DNA of 64,000 bases from positions 3,617,001 to 3,681,000 of the forward strand of contig BSQZ01000051.1 of the NCBI GenBank assembly GCA_033239005.1. The letters run 5' to 3'. This document shows positions 10,540-22,598 of the stretch, one piece after another (positions within the stretch are counted from its first letter, which is position 1; each line of letters opens with the position of its first letter). A program made the position numbers and the translations under genes. Origin of the DNA: Lamellibrachia satsuma. Taxonomy: Eukaryota > Annelida > Polychaeta > Sabellida > Siboglinidae. The notes below the pieces were generated by a model. It was not told the origin of the DNA and made no database searches. It was given only the letters and a program-made list of their open reading frames with translations.

Positions 10540-11147
10540 ACGTATTAGACTTAGGTCGTCAATAAGGTAAAGGCGACCAAAGGCCAAACGGGTATTCGGG
10601 TATTCGCAATATCACGCGATGGGAATATAATTAACCCCCGCACAACTGTATTCCCTTCGGCTTGCAGTGTGATCATGATATTCGTCCAATTATCGTATAT
10701 TTTTATGTCATTATTAAAACACTTTTAGGCGGTCAAAATATAATAATAGCTATGATGTATATTATATAACATGATTTTACTATAAAATTGTGCCTCTAAA
10801 TAAAACGTAAGTAAAATAATATGTGTTATGATCGAAACTTAGACTTTGCTTAACACTGATACAGCTACGTATCGGTTAAATAGAAGTTTGCTTTTGTTTA
10901 GCAAGACAGTATGAATTATATATACATATGTGATGTCCTTTTTGTAGATGCTGATGATTGTCACGGAAGGTGCAGGAAAGGCTCTTGCTAGTGCACAGAC
11001 CGCATTTGCAGGTGTACCTGACGGGGTCACCCCACATGAAGCGCTACGTGTCGCCACCGACACACCTGTGGGGTATCATGCAGAGGAGCTGCACAGCGTC
11101 TGGCCAATGTTTCATGGTTCAGCCTACTGTCACCTTTCCAGTTGGCG
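10540..11147 (+). repeat. segmental duplication A, copy 1 (start)
   Basis: This stretch corresponds to 36650-37510: shared blocks include GGTCGTCAATA(A/C)GGTA, TTCGCAATATCACGC, TTCGGCTTGCAGTGTGAT and AAAACAC(T)TTT.GGCGGTCAAAATAT. A related block with TTCCTTTTGGCTTACAGTGT occurs before the last exon of the intact peptide gene (30480-30660). It is therefore the intron 3 to exon 4 part of the peptide-gene unit. Confidence 0.75.
10948..11107 (+). pseudogene. decayed last exon of the 16-Cys peptide family (copy a)
   Basis: After an intact acceptor (TTTTTGTAG) the frame reads ADDCHGRCRKGSC, then a stop (TAG) where the intact gene has Tyr, CTDRICRC, a stop (TGA) where it has Cys, another TGA, and RHRHTCGVSCR. 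The cysteine spacing up to that point follows the intact gene at 30850. After about 11107 the match is interrupted by roughly 450 bases of unrelated sequence; the 3' end resumes near 11570. Nonsense changes at three sites make this a pseudogene. The other open frames here are accidental. Confidence 0.8.
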
Positions 11148-11570
11148 ACCATGTTAATGTTTTGCATGATTATACGAAAACGGGACCATCAAATATTGTT
11201 TAACTAGTTACCTGCCTTTCTTATCATCTCTTTGACATGCTGGTCGAATTTAGTCGAAGTCTCATACTTCTAACTTATTTAGAATGCTTTAACGTGCCAT
11301 ACCCGTAAATTTTTACAAATTTCTGCATGAAATATTAGGCATACCTGCCTTGTGGCGAAAAAAATTGCCAAAAATTTTTTTCCGCCTATTGAAATCATCT
11401 AAAAATCGACATTTACACTGTAAACACTGCTCTACCAGCAAACTTGCTAATGTGCCTGGCTTAAATACAGTTATGTCAGATGATACGGTTGTTTTGAAAA
11501 TTACACATTTCTAAAATTAATCTGCTCTACATTCGTCTGTAACACACCAGGAAGTGTAAATGAGGCATGA
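11108..11570. other. insertion splitting pseudogene copy a
   Basis: Comparison with 37510-37530 shows continuous sequence there, whereas here about 450 bases intervene between the CTGGCCAATG block and the GTCAAGTGCG block. No terminal repeat, target duplication or protein motif was recognised in the insert. Confidence 0.5.
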
Positions 11571-11720
11571 TCCCGTCAAGTGCGGTGGCGAAGGCCCTAT
11601 TACAAAATATGTTAAAGATTATGTTCGCCACACAGCTCTGTGACGTGGCCTACACATGAGAATTGTAGTATTGTTGCATTTGTCGATAATAAAACACATT
11701 CAAAATAAATGTGACTGTTT
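11571..11720 (+). pseudogene. 3' end and poly(A) signal of pseudogene copy a
   Basis: The sequence matches the end and 3' UTR of copy c (37510-37650): AAGGCCCTATTACAAAATAT, GTTGCATTTGTCGATAATAA and an AATAAA signal at 11688-11693. The intact gene has the same TTGCATTTGTCGACAATAAA block. Confidence 0.75.
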
Positions 11721-11879
11721 TCCTGTGTGTGTTTATGAGTGACTAAATGAAGTGTTATAGAGCTACTAACTTTGCGTGTAGAAATCGTCACATAATTATT
11801 CGATACTCTTGTCCCTGGCCATTCGGCAAATTATATCTAAGCTTGTATTATTCCAGTACATCGACTTTCTGGCTAGAAT

Positions 11880-12025
11880 CCTGCAATTACACACGTACAC
11901 GCACATACCCAACCAAACATACGCACGCACACAAACGAAACACAACACAAACACGCACGCATAAACGCACATACACACGCCCACACACACACGCGCGTAC
12001 GCACGCACACACACACACAAAACCA
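11880..12025. repeat. CA/CG-rich compound microsatellite
   Basis: A run of CACACG, ACGCAC and CACACA units. The opposite strand gives Cys/Val-rich open frames that are artefacts. Confidence 0.85.
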
Positions 12026-12824
12026 AGCACTACCCAACAACACAGAAGAATGCCATGGTTTTCCGCAACACAGTCTGCCATTGTTTTCTTGTGTAAGGCG
12101 GAGTACCCGAGAGAAATGGAGCACCCAGGAGCAGTGGAGCACTCAGCCGTGACTCGCTTCTAGCGAACAACGGCATTTGCAGAACTTAGTGGCCCACCAC
12201 CAGAGGGCGCGTTGATGGGTAATTTAGGTTGCTATATTTCATGCCAGCCGCTTGCTCCAAATGTTATATACGCGCATCGCGCCACGGGAGCGTAACTAAG
12301 CTAGGGGCTATTTTTCCCAACCAATTTTCTGGGGTGAAAATCATTTATCTGTAATTTCCTTTTGTGTTAATGCAGATTTATGAGAATTTCACAGAATGTT
12401 AAGTAAATAAAAGAATGCACTTGATGATATTTTGGGTGGATTTTTTATCGAATGTTGCCATGGATACGGCAGCCATCTTGGATTTGAAGTGCAGTTCTCA
12501 GGAGGTAAATAAATATCTTTTGATTGGAATGTACAAATTCAACATAATTTAGAATGCATTAGTTGCGCATAAACATCCAGGGTGCTATGGAAGTACATTT
12601 TGAATAACTTTATTATTTTAATTTTCCCAATTTTTATACGTTTTTAAGGTATAAAAAACACACGCACATGCATGTACGCACGCACAGGGATTCAAACAAA
12701 AACCACAATGCTGCTTTGTGTCCCATGGTTTCACTGTCTTGTGTATGTTTGAAGAACATATTTCTATCAATATCCACATAACCATTCAATATTTTAAAAC
12801 TAACACATGTGTACTAAACATTGT

Positions 12825-12960
12825 ACCAGGCATTGTACCTCACCATTTAGTGCTGTCTAGTACATCGGTAGATACACTCGCCAGATACTTCACCGGTTAG
12901 TTGTGCCTAGTACACCGTTATATTCACAAGGAACCTCACCGGTTAATGTTATCTAATAAA
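12825..12960. repeat. short copies of the 54-bp minisatellite
   Basis: Three degenerate units of the form CCTCACC(A/G)(T/G)TTAG...TAGTACA(C/T)CG, the same family as the longer array at 25930-26285. Confidence 0.7.
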
Positions 12961-13195
12961 CATAAACGCAACAGATGCGGAGGGCAACACACCGTTGTTA
13001 GTACAGTACATAATCCCGATATTACGGTTGTGTGGTAGCTATGTTGTACGGTTGCGACAACAGTTCTAATGGGTGTGCAGCACCCGCGAGAACATCGCCC
13101 GAACTGACAATCTGATGTCCGACGTCCGCACACTGGCAACGTTAAACTGTGGTTCGCGACCACCGCTGGCTGCGATGACGAATAGTCATACAAGA
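12956..13195 (+). pseudogene. ankyrin-repeat remnant (copy 1)
   Basis: The start reads NATDAEGNTPLLV in one frame, the signature of an ankyrin repeat (D-x-x-G-x-TPLL), as in the sister copies at 26286 and 40243. The rest is broken by stops and a deletion of about 45 bases relative to 40340-40390. Function is lost. Confidence 0.5.
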
Positions 13196-13490
13196 AGTAA
13201 TATTCAAGTTCGCCAAACAATTGGTCAGGAGAGCATACCTTAAAGGGGGGGTGAAGCACTTGAACAACCATGGCCCAAACATAATAACATACCATTTACA
13301 GTATATGTCACCCTTATATGATGGGCGCAACGCCACGGTAATTTTGTAATATCCTTTTTAACTTTGCCATTATCTTCGCTGGGCGGCGCCATATTGCTCT
13401 GCGGGGGGCTCAGCGGCAGAGTGGTTTGAGTACGAGCTCCTGACACGGCGTTCACACAGTAAAAACCTCTCGGAAAAACGGCCGAAACGC

Positions 13491-13709
13491 ATGGAAAATC
13501 GAATAAAAAGAAAACTGGTGTGCACTGGATTGATCCTGGATATATCAACTAGTACTACAAATGCAAGGAAAAAACTTTTGATCGACTTCCGAGGAAGAAT
13601 TTGCAGCGGAAAAGGTGGTTGCAAATGCGGAAATTGCCGTGTCCGCCAGCCGCAGGCTCTGCGAGTGACCACTTTTCCGATGCAGATTACAAGACAAAAG
13701 ACTGTGTGA
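13491..13709 (+). CDS. small open frame, unknown
   Basis: A 72-codon frame starting MENRIKRKLVC and containing a cysteine cluster CSGKGGCKCGNCRVRQ. Basic overall. No signal peptide, no splice evidence and no family recognised. It could equally be random. The opposite strand has overlapping open frames. I include it only because of the Cys cluster. Confidence 0.15.
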   Translation: MENRIKRKLVCTGLILDISTSTTNARKKLLIDFRGRICSGKGGCKCGNCRVRQPQALRVTTFPMQITRQKTV

Positions 13710-14856
13710 TGAGCATGGACAGACGGTGAGCATCAAAATGTCATTCTTGGTCAAAGACACCGTTCCATCGTAGATCTTTTTTTTTCGCATGTGACCATGC
13801 ATCTACAGACTATTCTGCGACAAGGAAACGTCATATACCAGAGGGCAGAGCGATGCGCAGGAAGCGACGAGCCGAAACCAGGTTAGTAAATTGGATTACC
13901 GTTACCATTGTGACTTATCACTACGATTACAATATAGTTCCACCCCAATAAGCACAGCTGTGCTTCAATGTCAGCATATATATGACCCACAGTAAATCGA
14001 AATGTATGAATACAATAAAGTGCGAGTAAGTGTTAATAGTTTGATATAATTACGAGTGTTTTCCAATCCGCCGATTTATTTTCAACGTGATCAGACGTAC
14101 CGTACCGTCGTCAATACGTGGCCGTACTCAAAACAATAACAATTACTCAGTAAGTGCTACAGGATATACTGCAGCCTTATAACATGGGCCATGGCGTATG
14201 TACTAGGCAAAATTATTCAAGAAAATAATTTGATATTATTTATTGACAGTCATAATAAGTCTCATACTCCTGTGTTCTAAATGCCTAGAGAGCAAGCGGC
14301 AAGCGTAAGGCTATACCTCGGGGGGGGGGGGGGGTGGCTAGATGCATGGGAGAAACACGACCAAAAGACAGTATAGACTATAGTGCAACAGAAGCCTACT
14401 GTTGCTGTTTACATTTCAAATTCTTTATGGAAATATTTAAAATATACAAATACTTTCATTGTGATTAAGTGCAAATGCAGTTACAAAAATTTTTAAAAAG
14501 TATTTAAATATTTAAGTAAAATGCATTTCACCCATGCAATGTCTAGCTGGAAAGGAAACTAACTAAGGCATCGTCATCTACCCAGTTGAACACTGTCAGA
14601 TTACATGTCTGCTTTCTATAATGACACTTTACAATTTCTGTCTGAATTCTTGTGACTTGAGAATAAGGAAAATTATATAAAATTAATTTGCTTTATTGAT
14701 CAGATTAAACCCAACATGTAATAACCGGAAGTTCATAGAGATGTATTAATTACATTTTATTCTAAGTCAACTGATAACACTGTAATGAATATCGTGGGGG
14801 AGGGGGCAATTGTCGGCAACCCACAATAGTATTAGTACAAGCTATTCATATGAAGG
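13710..14856. other. no recognised gene; G15 run at 14320-14334
   Basis: Nothing was assigned apart from an uninterrupted run of 15 G at 14320-14334 and ordinary AT-rich sequence. Confidence 0.5.
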
Positions 14857-15054
14857 AAGTATATCAGGCATGGGGTCAGTTCTGTTTTGTCAATTCCAAA
14901 AATCAGTTCTAATTCCACCTTGCAAAAATCAATTCCAACTGTTTAAATGCTAGGCTAAAGAAAAATTCAAATGCAATTCGTTTTAACACAGTTTTATTTG
15001 TCATGTGTGCACAATCATATTTAATTAGATATGATTAAAAAATTATTGTTCGTT

Positions 15055-15141
15055 AAACGCACACACACGCACGCACGCACGCACGCACGCACGCCCGCCC
15101 GCCCGCCCGCCCGCCCGCCCGCCCGCACGCACACCCACGCA

Positions 15142-15172
<31 letters not shown>
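15055..15172. repeat. (CACG)n-(CCCG)n-(CACG)n compound microsatellite
   Basis: CGCA units switch to an uninterrupted block of CCCG units (about 15092-15125) and back to CGCA/CACA units. It lies inside the DNA transposon. Confidence 0.9.
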
Positions 15173-15173
<1 letters not shown>

Positions 15174-15339
15174 TCAGGTTTGCCATAAAAAACTTTAAAA
15201 TGGCATCCAGCCATTTCATTTGTACTTTCTGCTGCGACACCTCTCCTGGATTTTTGCTAACAAAACCAGACGTTTTGGACAGCCCTGGACAATTGGGTCA
15301 TTAATCTGAGTTTTGAACAGTTTCCCCTGTTTATATCGG

Positions 15340-15440
15340 GTCCAGGTCATTTGCCCCCCCTTCCGGACATTTGCCCCTTTGTCACTTGCCCCCCAGACAT
15401 TAGCCCCTTGCCTTATTCAAAATCTGGACATTTGCCCCCT
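15340..15440. repeat. ATTTGCCCC-type short repeats
   Basis: Four to five spaced copies of GACATTTGCCCC or GACATTAGCCCC. The reverse complement (GGGGCAGATGTCTGGGGGG) recurs at 16338-16362, so this may be the end of a smaller element nested in the transposon. Confidence 0.6.
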
Positions 15441-15789
15441 GTCCGTAGCTTCTGGATTATTTGTAAGTTTTTTTTAAGAAATGTTTTTTTAACTTCTGAA
15501 CATGAATTCAAGATATATATTACCCTAATTGCAATTAATGTTCTTTGTGCCAGATCAGCCAAGTAAATTACTTTATGTAGTTGAGATGATCCTGTAATCA
15601 AAGGATTATCTTTATTGCAATTGTGGAAGAAGCCAGTGACATTAGGACCTGGACATGTTAGGACAATTGAGGATATTTGAAAGAAGCTATCTCAACAAAG
15701 TTTCTTTTGAATTGCATTTACCATGGAGAGTTGGAGTGACTCCATTTTCCTATAAAACTGGATGCACAAGCCAGAGTTGTCAGAATTCA

Positions 15790-16165
15790 CTTATATAACT
15801 TCACCATGGAAATTACTACTAGCATTTGACGAGGTCAGAAGCTATGTTTTGAGTGTCATTCCTTCACCAAGAAGGGGGACCAACAAGATTACTCTTAATT
15901 GGGAGTGAAGCCAGCGTCGATCCTGATCATGCAAGGGTGCTGTGGTCACTGATCTGATCTCCAGATCCAGAATGTGATCAACAAGACTGCTTGCAACCAT
16001 GATGGTGACATGGCACAGATAGAAGCTGCCAAGGTCCGTGAGGACCTGAAAACTAAGGCAGCTAATACCAGGGGCACTCCAAACCAGCTGATCTCTGACC
16101 CGTTACTGTCCACCACTGTTTGTGGAAGCGTCACCCCAAGAACCCATCTTCCACCACTGATCTGA
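15790..16165 (+). pseudogene. FLYWCH-type zinc-finger/transposon protein remnant
   Basis: Conceptual translation gives GQKLCFECHSFTKKGDQQDY, then after stops CNHDGDMAQIEAAKVREDLK and ANTRGTPNQLISDPL. The C-N-H-x-x-D-M-x-x-(I/V)-E-x-x-K pattern followed by a T-P-x-Q-(I/L)-I block is what follows the FLYWCH zinc finger in transposon-derived proteins. The upstream half is interrupted by stops (about 15897 and 15955). The family call comes from motif recall and is moderate. It sits inside the TIR element and may be its former cargo. Confidence 0.45.
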
Positions 16166-17117
16166 CTATCAATGATACCTGGAAGACAACTGGTGACAAG
16201 ATCATCTCATACACACTCCAGGGGATAGGCCATTGCATTAGGCTAAAGTGACTTCGACTTGTCATTGAATGTTATGTTATTGTAGTAATAATGATAAAAC
16301 TGCAAACTGATTTTCACTTGTCAACTATCATAGAAAAAAGGGGCAGATGTCTGGGGGGGAGCAAATATACTAGGAGGCAGATTTATATCGCTATCAGTTG
16401 TGGTCTCATTGATATTTCATCAAATATACTGGAAAGTTTGAGTCTTCAACATCCTAATCTCCAACATGTATTCTACATGGGGACATTTTTAATTACTACA
16501 AAGGGCAAACCCTACAGCCACATGTAACAGCATTGTACAGGTGACCAGTGACATGTTTAGTATGGGAAACTTGTGGGCTGAACATTAGGCTCGGATAAAC
16601 AAGGGGCTGCATTCAAGTGGGGCAGGCTTCCTCTCTCACACAAAGGGAATGAGCAGGCAGGTGCCCTTAATTGGCAATCTCTGTAAATAAACCTTGTACA
16701 CTGAGAAAGAAAATAAGGCATGAATGGTCTGATTTTGGTTTTACTGTCTGTTACAGTAACTTAGTATTTCTTTTTGATGCAAATGCTTGATTATATTGTT
16801 CTTGGTCACAATGTTTCAATACCATAGTAGACAGTGTCTATGCTGTAATGTTGACAACTTTCTGGCTGTTACCAGATTCATGGTGACATGCTAATAGCAG
16901 ACAAATATGATTTTTAAAGTAATATAAGTAAATATAAGGGTTAATATTAACAGTATCAAGTCAATAATTCCAACAAAATCAATTCCAATTCCCAAAAAAT
17001 AAATTTTGGAAAAATTCCAATAAAAAAAAATAAATTGAAGTCAATTCCAATTCTGGAACTGGAATTGAGGGTCATTTCCAAATCCGGAATGGAATTGACC
17101 ACATGCCTGAAGTATAT

Positions 17118-17850
17118 TCATGACAATATCTTGTCTCTGTGTACTACAGCAACAGTCATGAACAGTATAATTGAATTGAAACAAACTTATGTCTGTGTGG
17201 CTTTTGTCCATGCACCATACTATCTAGCAGATGCTTTCAGTATAATACCTAATAATTATATATATATTTACATATATACATATACGTGTGGGCAGGTATG
17301 TGTTTGTGCGTGCAGCATTTATAAGGTAAAGATGTCACAAGCATAGATCTGCATTTGGTCCAATAACAATATTCATGCATTATGTTATCTAAATCGAGTG
17401 TCAGATATAAAATAAGGAACCCCATAGAAAGTGTACCTATGGGTCCATATTTTTTTATGGAATTTGGACCCCTTATAGAATTTTGAACTCCCTGGCCCAC
17501 TGAAAACAGTGCAATGTTGATTAGATAATATAATGCACTTTGGAGCTAGGATGCTAAAATTTTGGTTACATGCGTTTGGTTATGTTACCAGTGGCATTCG
17601 TCAAACTGACCAAACAGATTCATTAAAAACATTAAGAGATCAGTGAAAGACCCATTGGTTGAATTAACATGGCTCCATAGGGAAAATGATTTTCCCTGTG
17701 GTTGATTACTTTATACATTATATAATACTGGCACTCTTATATTCTAAAAATAATATATACAAGAGAAAGTTTCTCACATTGTGATTAATTTTTATTACGC
17801 AAAAGATGAATTTTGTAAAATTTTCAAGTCACTGTATGTGTAATCTTTTC
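17118..17850. other. no recognised feature
   Basis: AT-rich sequence with short open frames and a small TA/CA run near 17255-17285; nothing assignable. Confidence 0.4.
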
Positions 17851-17852
17851 AG

Positions 17853-18300
17853 ATGAAAGATTCACCATTGGTTCGTACAGGTGCTAGTTTTGAAGCATCC
17901 AGTGCTACGGGTGATGCCGTCAATCTTTACATTACGGATGTCACCTTTAGTTCCATCACTGCTATTACTGCTGTGGCATCACATACAACTGATGCTGCAA
18001 TGCAAATCGATCCGGTAACGATATTTCAAGTGCAACACTTCGCGAATGCTGCTGTAGTCACGGATGACATTATTGCACCAATGAACGTTGATCATGACTA
18101 CTCCTATGTGAAGCTTCCATCAGATTCAGTGAGAATAAAGACGTTGGTGCGGATGATGCACACTATGTGATAACAGCGACATAACCGAGGGTGACTCAAG
18201 CAGCTCCGACACCTATGAGAAAGAGAAGAAGTTTGTCATTCGTGAGAAAAACTTATGTCACTTTTCTGCACCTACACACACACCAAACAGCCATAAACTG
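17853..18300 (+). pseudogene. broken open frame of unknown family
   Basis: A frame of 105 codons starts at 17853 right after a good acceptor-like sequence (TAATCTTTTCAG) and ends at 18168-18170. In a shifted frame it is followed by GDSSSSDTYEKEKKFVIREK, an acidic Ser/Glu linker leading to an EKKFxI motif, then a stop. I have an impression of similarity to linkers of large uncharacterised, transposon-related invertebrate proteins, but cannot name the family. The frame break suggests a pseudogene. Confidence 0.25.
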
Positions 18301-18414
18301 TGACACAGATTGTACTCATGTCTGATCTATCAGCCAAGGTCTTTCGGATACTGGGGTGTCTGTCAGGAAAGTGTGCTGATTTCTATCCCTGGATGAGTGA
18401 AAGGTGAATCGAAT

Positions 18415-18745
18415 ATGTTAGGTGTACATGTACTATCAGTACAAGTAGTGTATTTGGTAGAGAATGAGACGCTTGGTTTACATTTGCTGTCGGTAGGAAC
18501 AAGTAGTAGATTCAGTAAGAACAAGTAGTATATTGGATACACATGATTGGTGTACATTTACTGTCAGAAGAAGTAGTGAAATGGTGCAGATTCCAGAATG
18601 AGATCATTGGTGTACATTTACTGTTGGTAGGAACACGTAGTGTATTGGTATGCATGATTGGTGTATGTTTACTGTCAGTCAGAACAAGTAATATTTTTAC
18701 ACGATTGGTTTACATTTACTGTCCAATCAAAACAAGTAGTCTATT
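18415..18745. repeat. about 60-bp degenerate tandem repeat
   Basis: At least five diverged copies containing GGTGTACATTTACTGT(C/T)(A/G)GTAGGAACAAGTAGT. Unit lengths vary from about 50 to 65 bases. Confidence 0.8.
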
Positions 18746-20860
18746 GCCAAAGGTACAGATGATGATGGTGAAACAGTTAAAATGCCTTGGCTTTATAAAG
18801 ATTAATTATTTCCTAAGCTAAACTACCAGTATATTTGATATGTTGTGGCATAATAATGATGTGTGTAACTGTGATATCCATGTTCCAGGTTGTATTTCCC
18901 GGTGGTAGAAGTCACTGTTTTTAGTCAATGTTTAGTCGTTCTAGTTAGCCTTATTTCTTTGGTAATTGTTTTTCTATGTGAATAAACTGTTGATATATTT
19001 TATGTTGGTCTCAATATAAATTAAATTGTGTGTAGTGACATGCAAGATGCTGCAGGAAACATTTTTGTTGACAGAAGTGGGATATGGATAAGAAGGCATT
19101 CACATCATTCAGTTATTAATATTTTAGTTACTTTAGAATTTTTGTAGTTTTCCAGGTTGTTTTTCAACCTGCTGCATACTGTGGATGCCTCACAATTTGT
19201 CTATATAAGACTATCAGTACACTCACCTGTGTCAGGTCAATCTCCATAGCTAAACTTTCCATCAATTCAATTCGGTTCAGAATAGACATCACAGATCCTT
19301 CCCACATCGCAGGATGGGATTACTTGTCTTGCCTTTGCTGAGCCTGAAATATAATTTGTCAGGGTTAGTTGATAGCACTAATTCCATAATTACCAAAATA
19401 GTTACAAAACTGTGAACATTACATATTGTCAGTAGTTAATTATTGTTATTTAAATGATTACATTGCACCAAACAACAAGGCATTATAGTGTGCTACAGAG
19501 AGGGGTGATTACAAGTACGAATATTAATGTAATCATGATTACAGTAATTATTGCAATCAAAATTACTAATGTAGTCATGATTACAATCATTATTACAATC
19601 ACGATTATGGTAACATTTAAGAATATATATATATATTCACATAATGAATGAAATAAACCCTCATATTATTATTGTCATCAATGTTATTCAACACAAAATC
19701 AAACACAATATTAAAATACAGTCACAGTACACTTCATTAGATTAGATACAAAATAAAGAGAAAAGCCTGCTTGCATTGCCATTGTAGTTCGGACCTCGCC
19801 CTCGGGCTAAGTAAAAGAAATCTGCAGAAAAAATATGATTATTAAAATGGCAATGATTCGATAACAATTGAATTACTGACCTGCTAGCTATAGGGCGAAT
19901 CAATGAGTCGGCACGCAAATCATGCAATGACAGCAGGCCAACATCTAGCACCGCTCTGTTTGTGCATATCACTACAAAATCATCGTCTTCGCCTTCTTAC
20001 GGTGATGCAAGCAACAACGCGGTCGGGCACACGGACGGTGCTGCATAGCCATAGCCATAGCCTAGCCCTAGGCATGGTAACTTCCTCGGCGCAGCATGAT
20101 GACTCAACGTGCTCAGACATCGGGACGCAATTTCCACAGGTTCACCACATCACATTACCTAGTCAGGAATCGTTGACAGTCAAAGCGCTGTTGTAATTTT
20201 TCCTGAATGTCAACAAACGAGAAGCCGACCTGGAGTCTGGAGCGTGACTCGCACACTCCGTGACACTTTACGACTGTCAACGGTTGTTTCCGTGTGGCGT
20301 GTCGCACTAGACTCTTCGTCTGTGGTTTCCATTTCTCCAAAGATAGACAACTATTACGGAAGTTCAGTAAACCACTAATCGCTAGTAGCAGATCTGGTGA
20401 AACTGTCACAAGCGATGCATCCATCTTGTCAACAAGTAAAAAATAGTTCCGGTATTCCGTTATCGCATATTCTCGTTGGTTAGCGTCTCGTGTGTTCGAG
20501 AAGTGTGGCGTTTTCGACGATTTTTTGCGTGTTTTGTTGTAATTTCTTTAACTTTTTTATTTGGAACGAACAAAAACGCTATTTTGTTGACGTGTGTAAA
20601 CACTTGTATATATAACAGAGACCCATATCTTTTGTTTCGCTCCAGAATGCCTATTTACGAAATAAATCGCAAAAAATCGAAAATTTACATTGATTAGATA
20701 TACGCGACTCAAACCACTCGTTTCGACAACAAGATGGCGATACGCAGTGATGTATTTTGTCGATTTTTGTCTCGAACAAAATCAGTTTTTCAGTTTATCT
20801 CATAAATTAGCAGGTATCTGTCACCATTAATGCATAGTTAGATAATATATATTTAAATAT
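18746..20860. other. no recognised gene
   Basis: Contains a TAATCATGATTACAATCATT-type imperfect palindromic run (about 19520-19615) and short open frames without motifs. A moderately GC-rich part (19890-20500) has no coding signature I can defend. Confidence 0.4.
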
Positions 20861-21581
20861 ACGGCATAACACAAAAGTGCTTCAGTTCCCCTTTAACAAA
20901 CACTGTAACACGAATATAATGAATATATTCTGGCCTCTCCTATTTTGTCTGCTAGGCACAAGTTTCAATATGCATTTCTTAAATATTTCTATACTATGTG
21001 ATGTGAAATATGCAAGGAGGGGGAGCATAGGCTGCGGAAGCAGAACAGTAATTATTGTCATAATTGTATATATTATTCTGTTTACTAACGTTATACCGTA
21101 ATTACTTTAGGAATTGTTAAATACTGCTAACCTTCTCAAAACATATTAGAAATGAAGGATGTGGAAGGATCCGCAAACATTATTGTACTTCTAATTGCAT
21201 ACATTTTGTGTTGTACCAATGACTATAATGTTACTGCTGTGTACGCCACCCTTATAGGAAAGGTGACTATGCGTTAGCCGTTTGGTGGCGGTACTGTTTT
21301 AGCTACCCTGACTTGAAAGGTGCTGCCACTGCGGACTTGATGTATAGCGATGACTATCACATGAGACTAATACAGATATGGACGCAGATTCCAGTACTTG
21401 TGTTGCAGTTCATATTTAGATATAATTCGTTGACTCATAGAGGTTGTATAATACACGAAGCGGTGAGTCAGATGTTAAACTTCTACTACACGCTTCTAGT
21501 GCGAATATTATTTTGTCACGTATCCTACTGTTTTCTTTGGACTAAACCAATTTTGCTTTCTGTGTTTGGCCAAGCACTATG

Positions 21582-21582
<1 letters not shown>

Positions 21583-21664
<82 letters not shown>
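21583..21664. repeat. (TA)n microsatellite
   Basis: About 41 TA units, giving spurious Ile-Tyr frames on both strands. Confidence 0.95.
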
Positions 21665-21672
<8 letters not shown>

Positions 21673-21782
21673 TATACATGTATATACATACACATACTCT
21701 GTATATAGTTATGATTCTTACGACTGCATGTATGCTTTTAAAATGACTGTACAAGCCTGTGAATGGGCACTAAGCATATAAG

Positions 21783-21920
<138 letters not shown>

Positions 21921-22526
21921 CTACTTAGTGCTACATTTTTCTACTGACTTCTGTACCTAGAGACAACGTCTTCAACTGGTCACTGTTTATGTCGTCGTAG
22001 TTGTAGTATTTGTGAGATATGTGTCGATGTCAATGTCACGAAGCACGTACTCTACTTGTTAATATATAACGACCTACATCTGTCCGTAAGGCATGAAGCA
22101 GTGTAAAAGAGTTTTGTCGAAAATGTTTGCTAACTATAATGCATTGCATATTACATTTCTTTTACGGTGAGGGTGTGCATTAGAATCGTGTCAGTTTGTG
22201 CCAGGGGCGAACTGACGTATATGCACTCGCATGTATACATTTATGGTCTACCCTTTGTTGCTTATAGAGGCAACACTTTTTATTAGTGTTCACCAGTTGC
22301 GCGCATAGCTGTGTTGAATAATGTCTGTCATGCGTCCGAATATTTTCGTTGTACCAGAATATATTTTCACGTTATTTCTTTTTGCGAAGCGTCGCTCTTC
22401 CATTAAATCACAGCAGAAAAAACATTTTGTTTTCGCACAACTCCTGCAGCTTGTGAATGTGGTTTAATCACATGTACGGGATGGAAAGAAATATGCAGTA
22501 CGAGATATAGGAGTGCTGAAGTGTGC

Positions 22527-22530
<4 letters not shown>

Positions 22531-22595
<65 letters not shown>
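22531..22595. repeat. (TA)n microsatellite
   Basis: About 32 TA units; the sister copy B' has only a short GTGCGCTTGCGTGTGCATA here. Confidence 0.95.

Positions 22596-22598
<3 letters not shown>

Larger units (their letters stand above)
12060..13245 (+). repeat. segmental duplication A, copy 1 (distal part)
   Basis: This part is nearly collinear and highly similar to 39310-40565. Shared blocks: TTCTTGTGTAAGGCGGAGTA, AACTTAGTGGCCCACCACCA, CCATGGATACGGC and GCATGTACGCACGCACAGGG. It contains no gene apart from the ankyrin remnant at its end. A shorter relative of its first 150 bases lies at 31380-31560. Confidence 0.85.
14865..17109. mobile_element. DNA transposon with TIRs and 8-bp TSD (hAT-like or MULE-like)
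   Basis: The left end CAGGCATGGGGTCAGTTC and the reverse complement of the right end CAGGCATGTGGTCAATTC form terminal inverted repeats with two mismatches in 18. The flanks carry an exact 8-bp direct repeat, AAGTATAT, at 14857-14864 and 17110-17117. Both ends also carry subterminal AATTCCAA-type repeats in inverse orientation (14895-14960 and 16955-17090). The 5'-CAG end plus 8-bp TSD fits hAT; an internal FLYWCH-like remnant would also fit a MULE. Total 2245 bp. No transposase catalytic domain is recognisable, so it is non-autonomous or decayed. Confidence 0.8.

Noticed and set aside
10948..11157. Open frame starting MLMIVTEGAGKALASAQ
   Set aside because: Wrong frame of decayed exon copy a; the real frame is the one with conserved cysteines.
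13380..13480. tRNA-like SINE head (GCTCAGCGGCAGAGTGG)
   Set aside because: No matching B box at the right distance and no repeated copy noticed.
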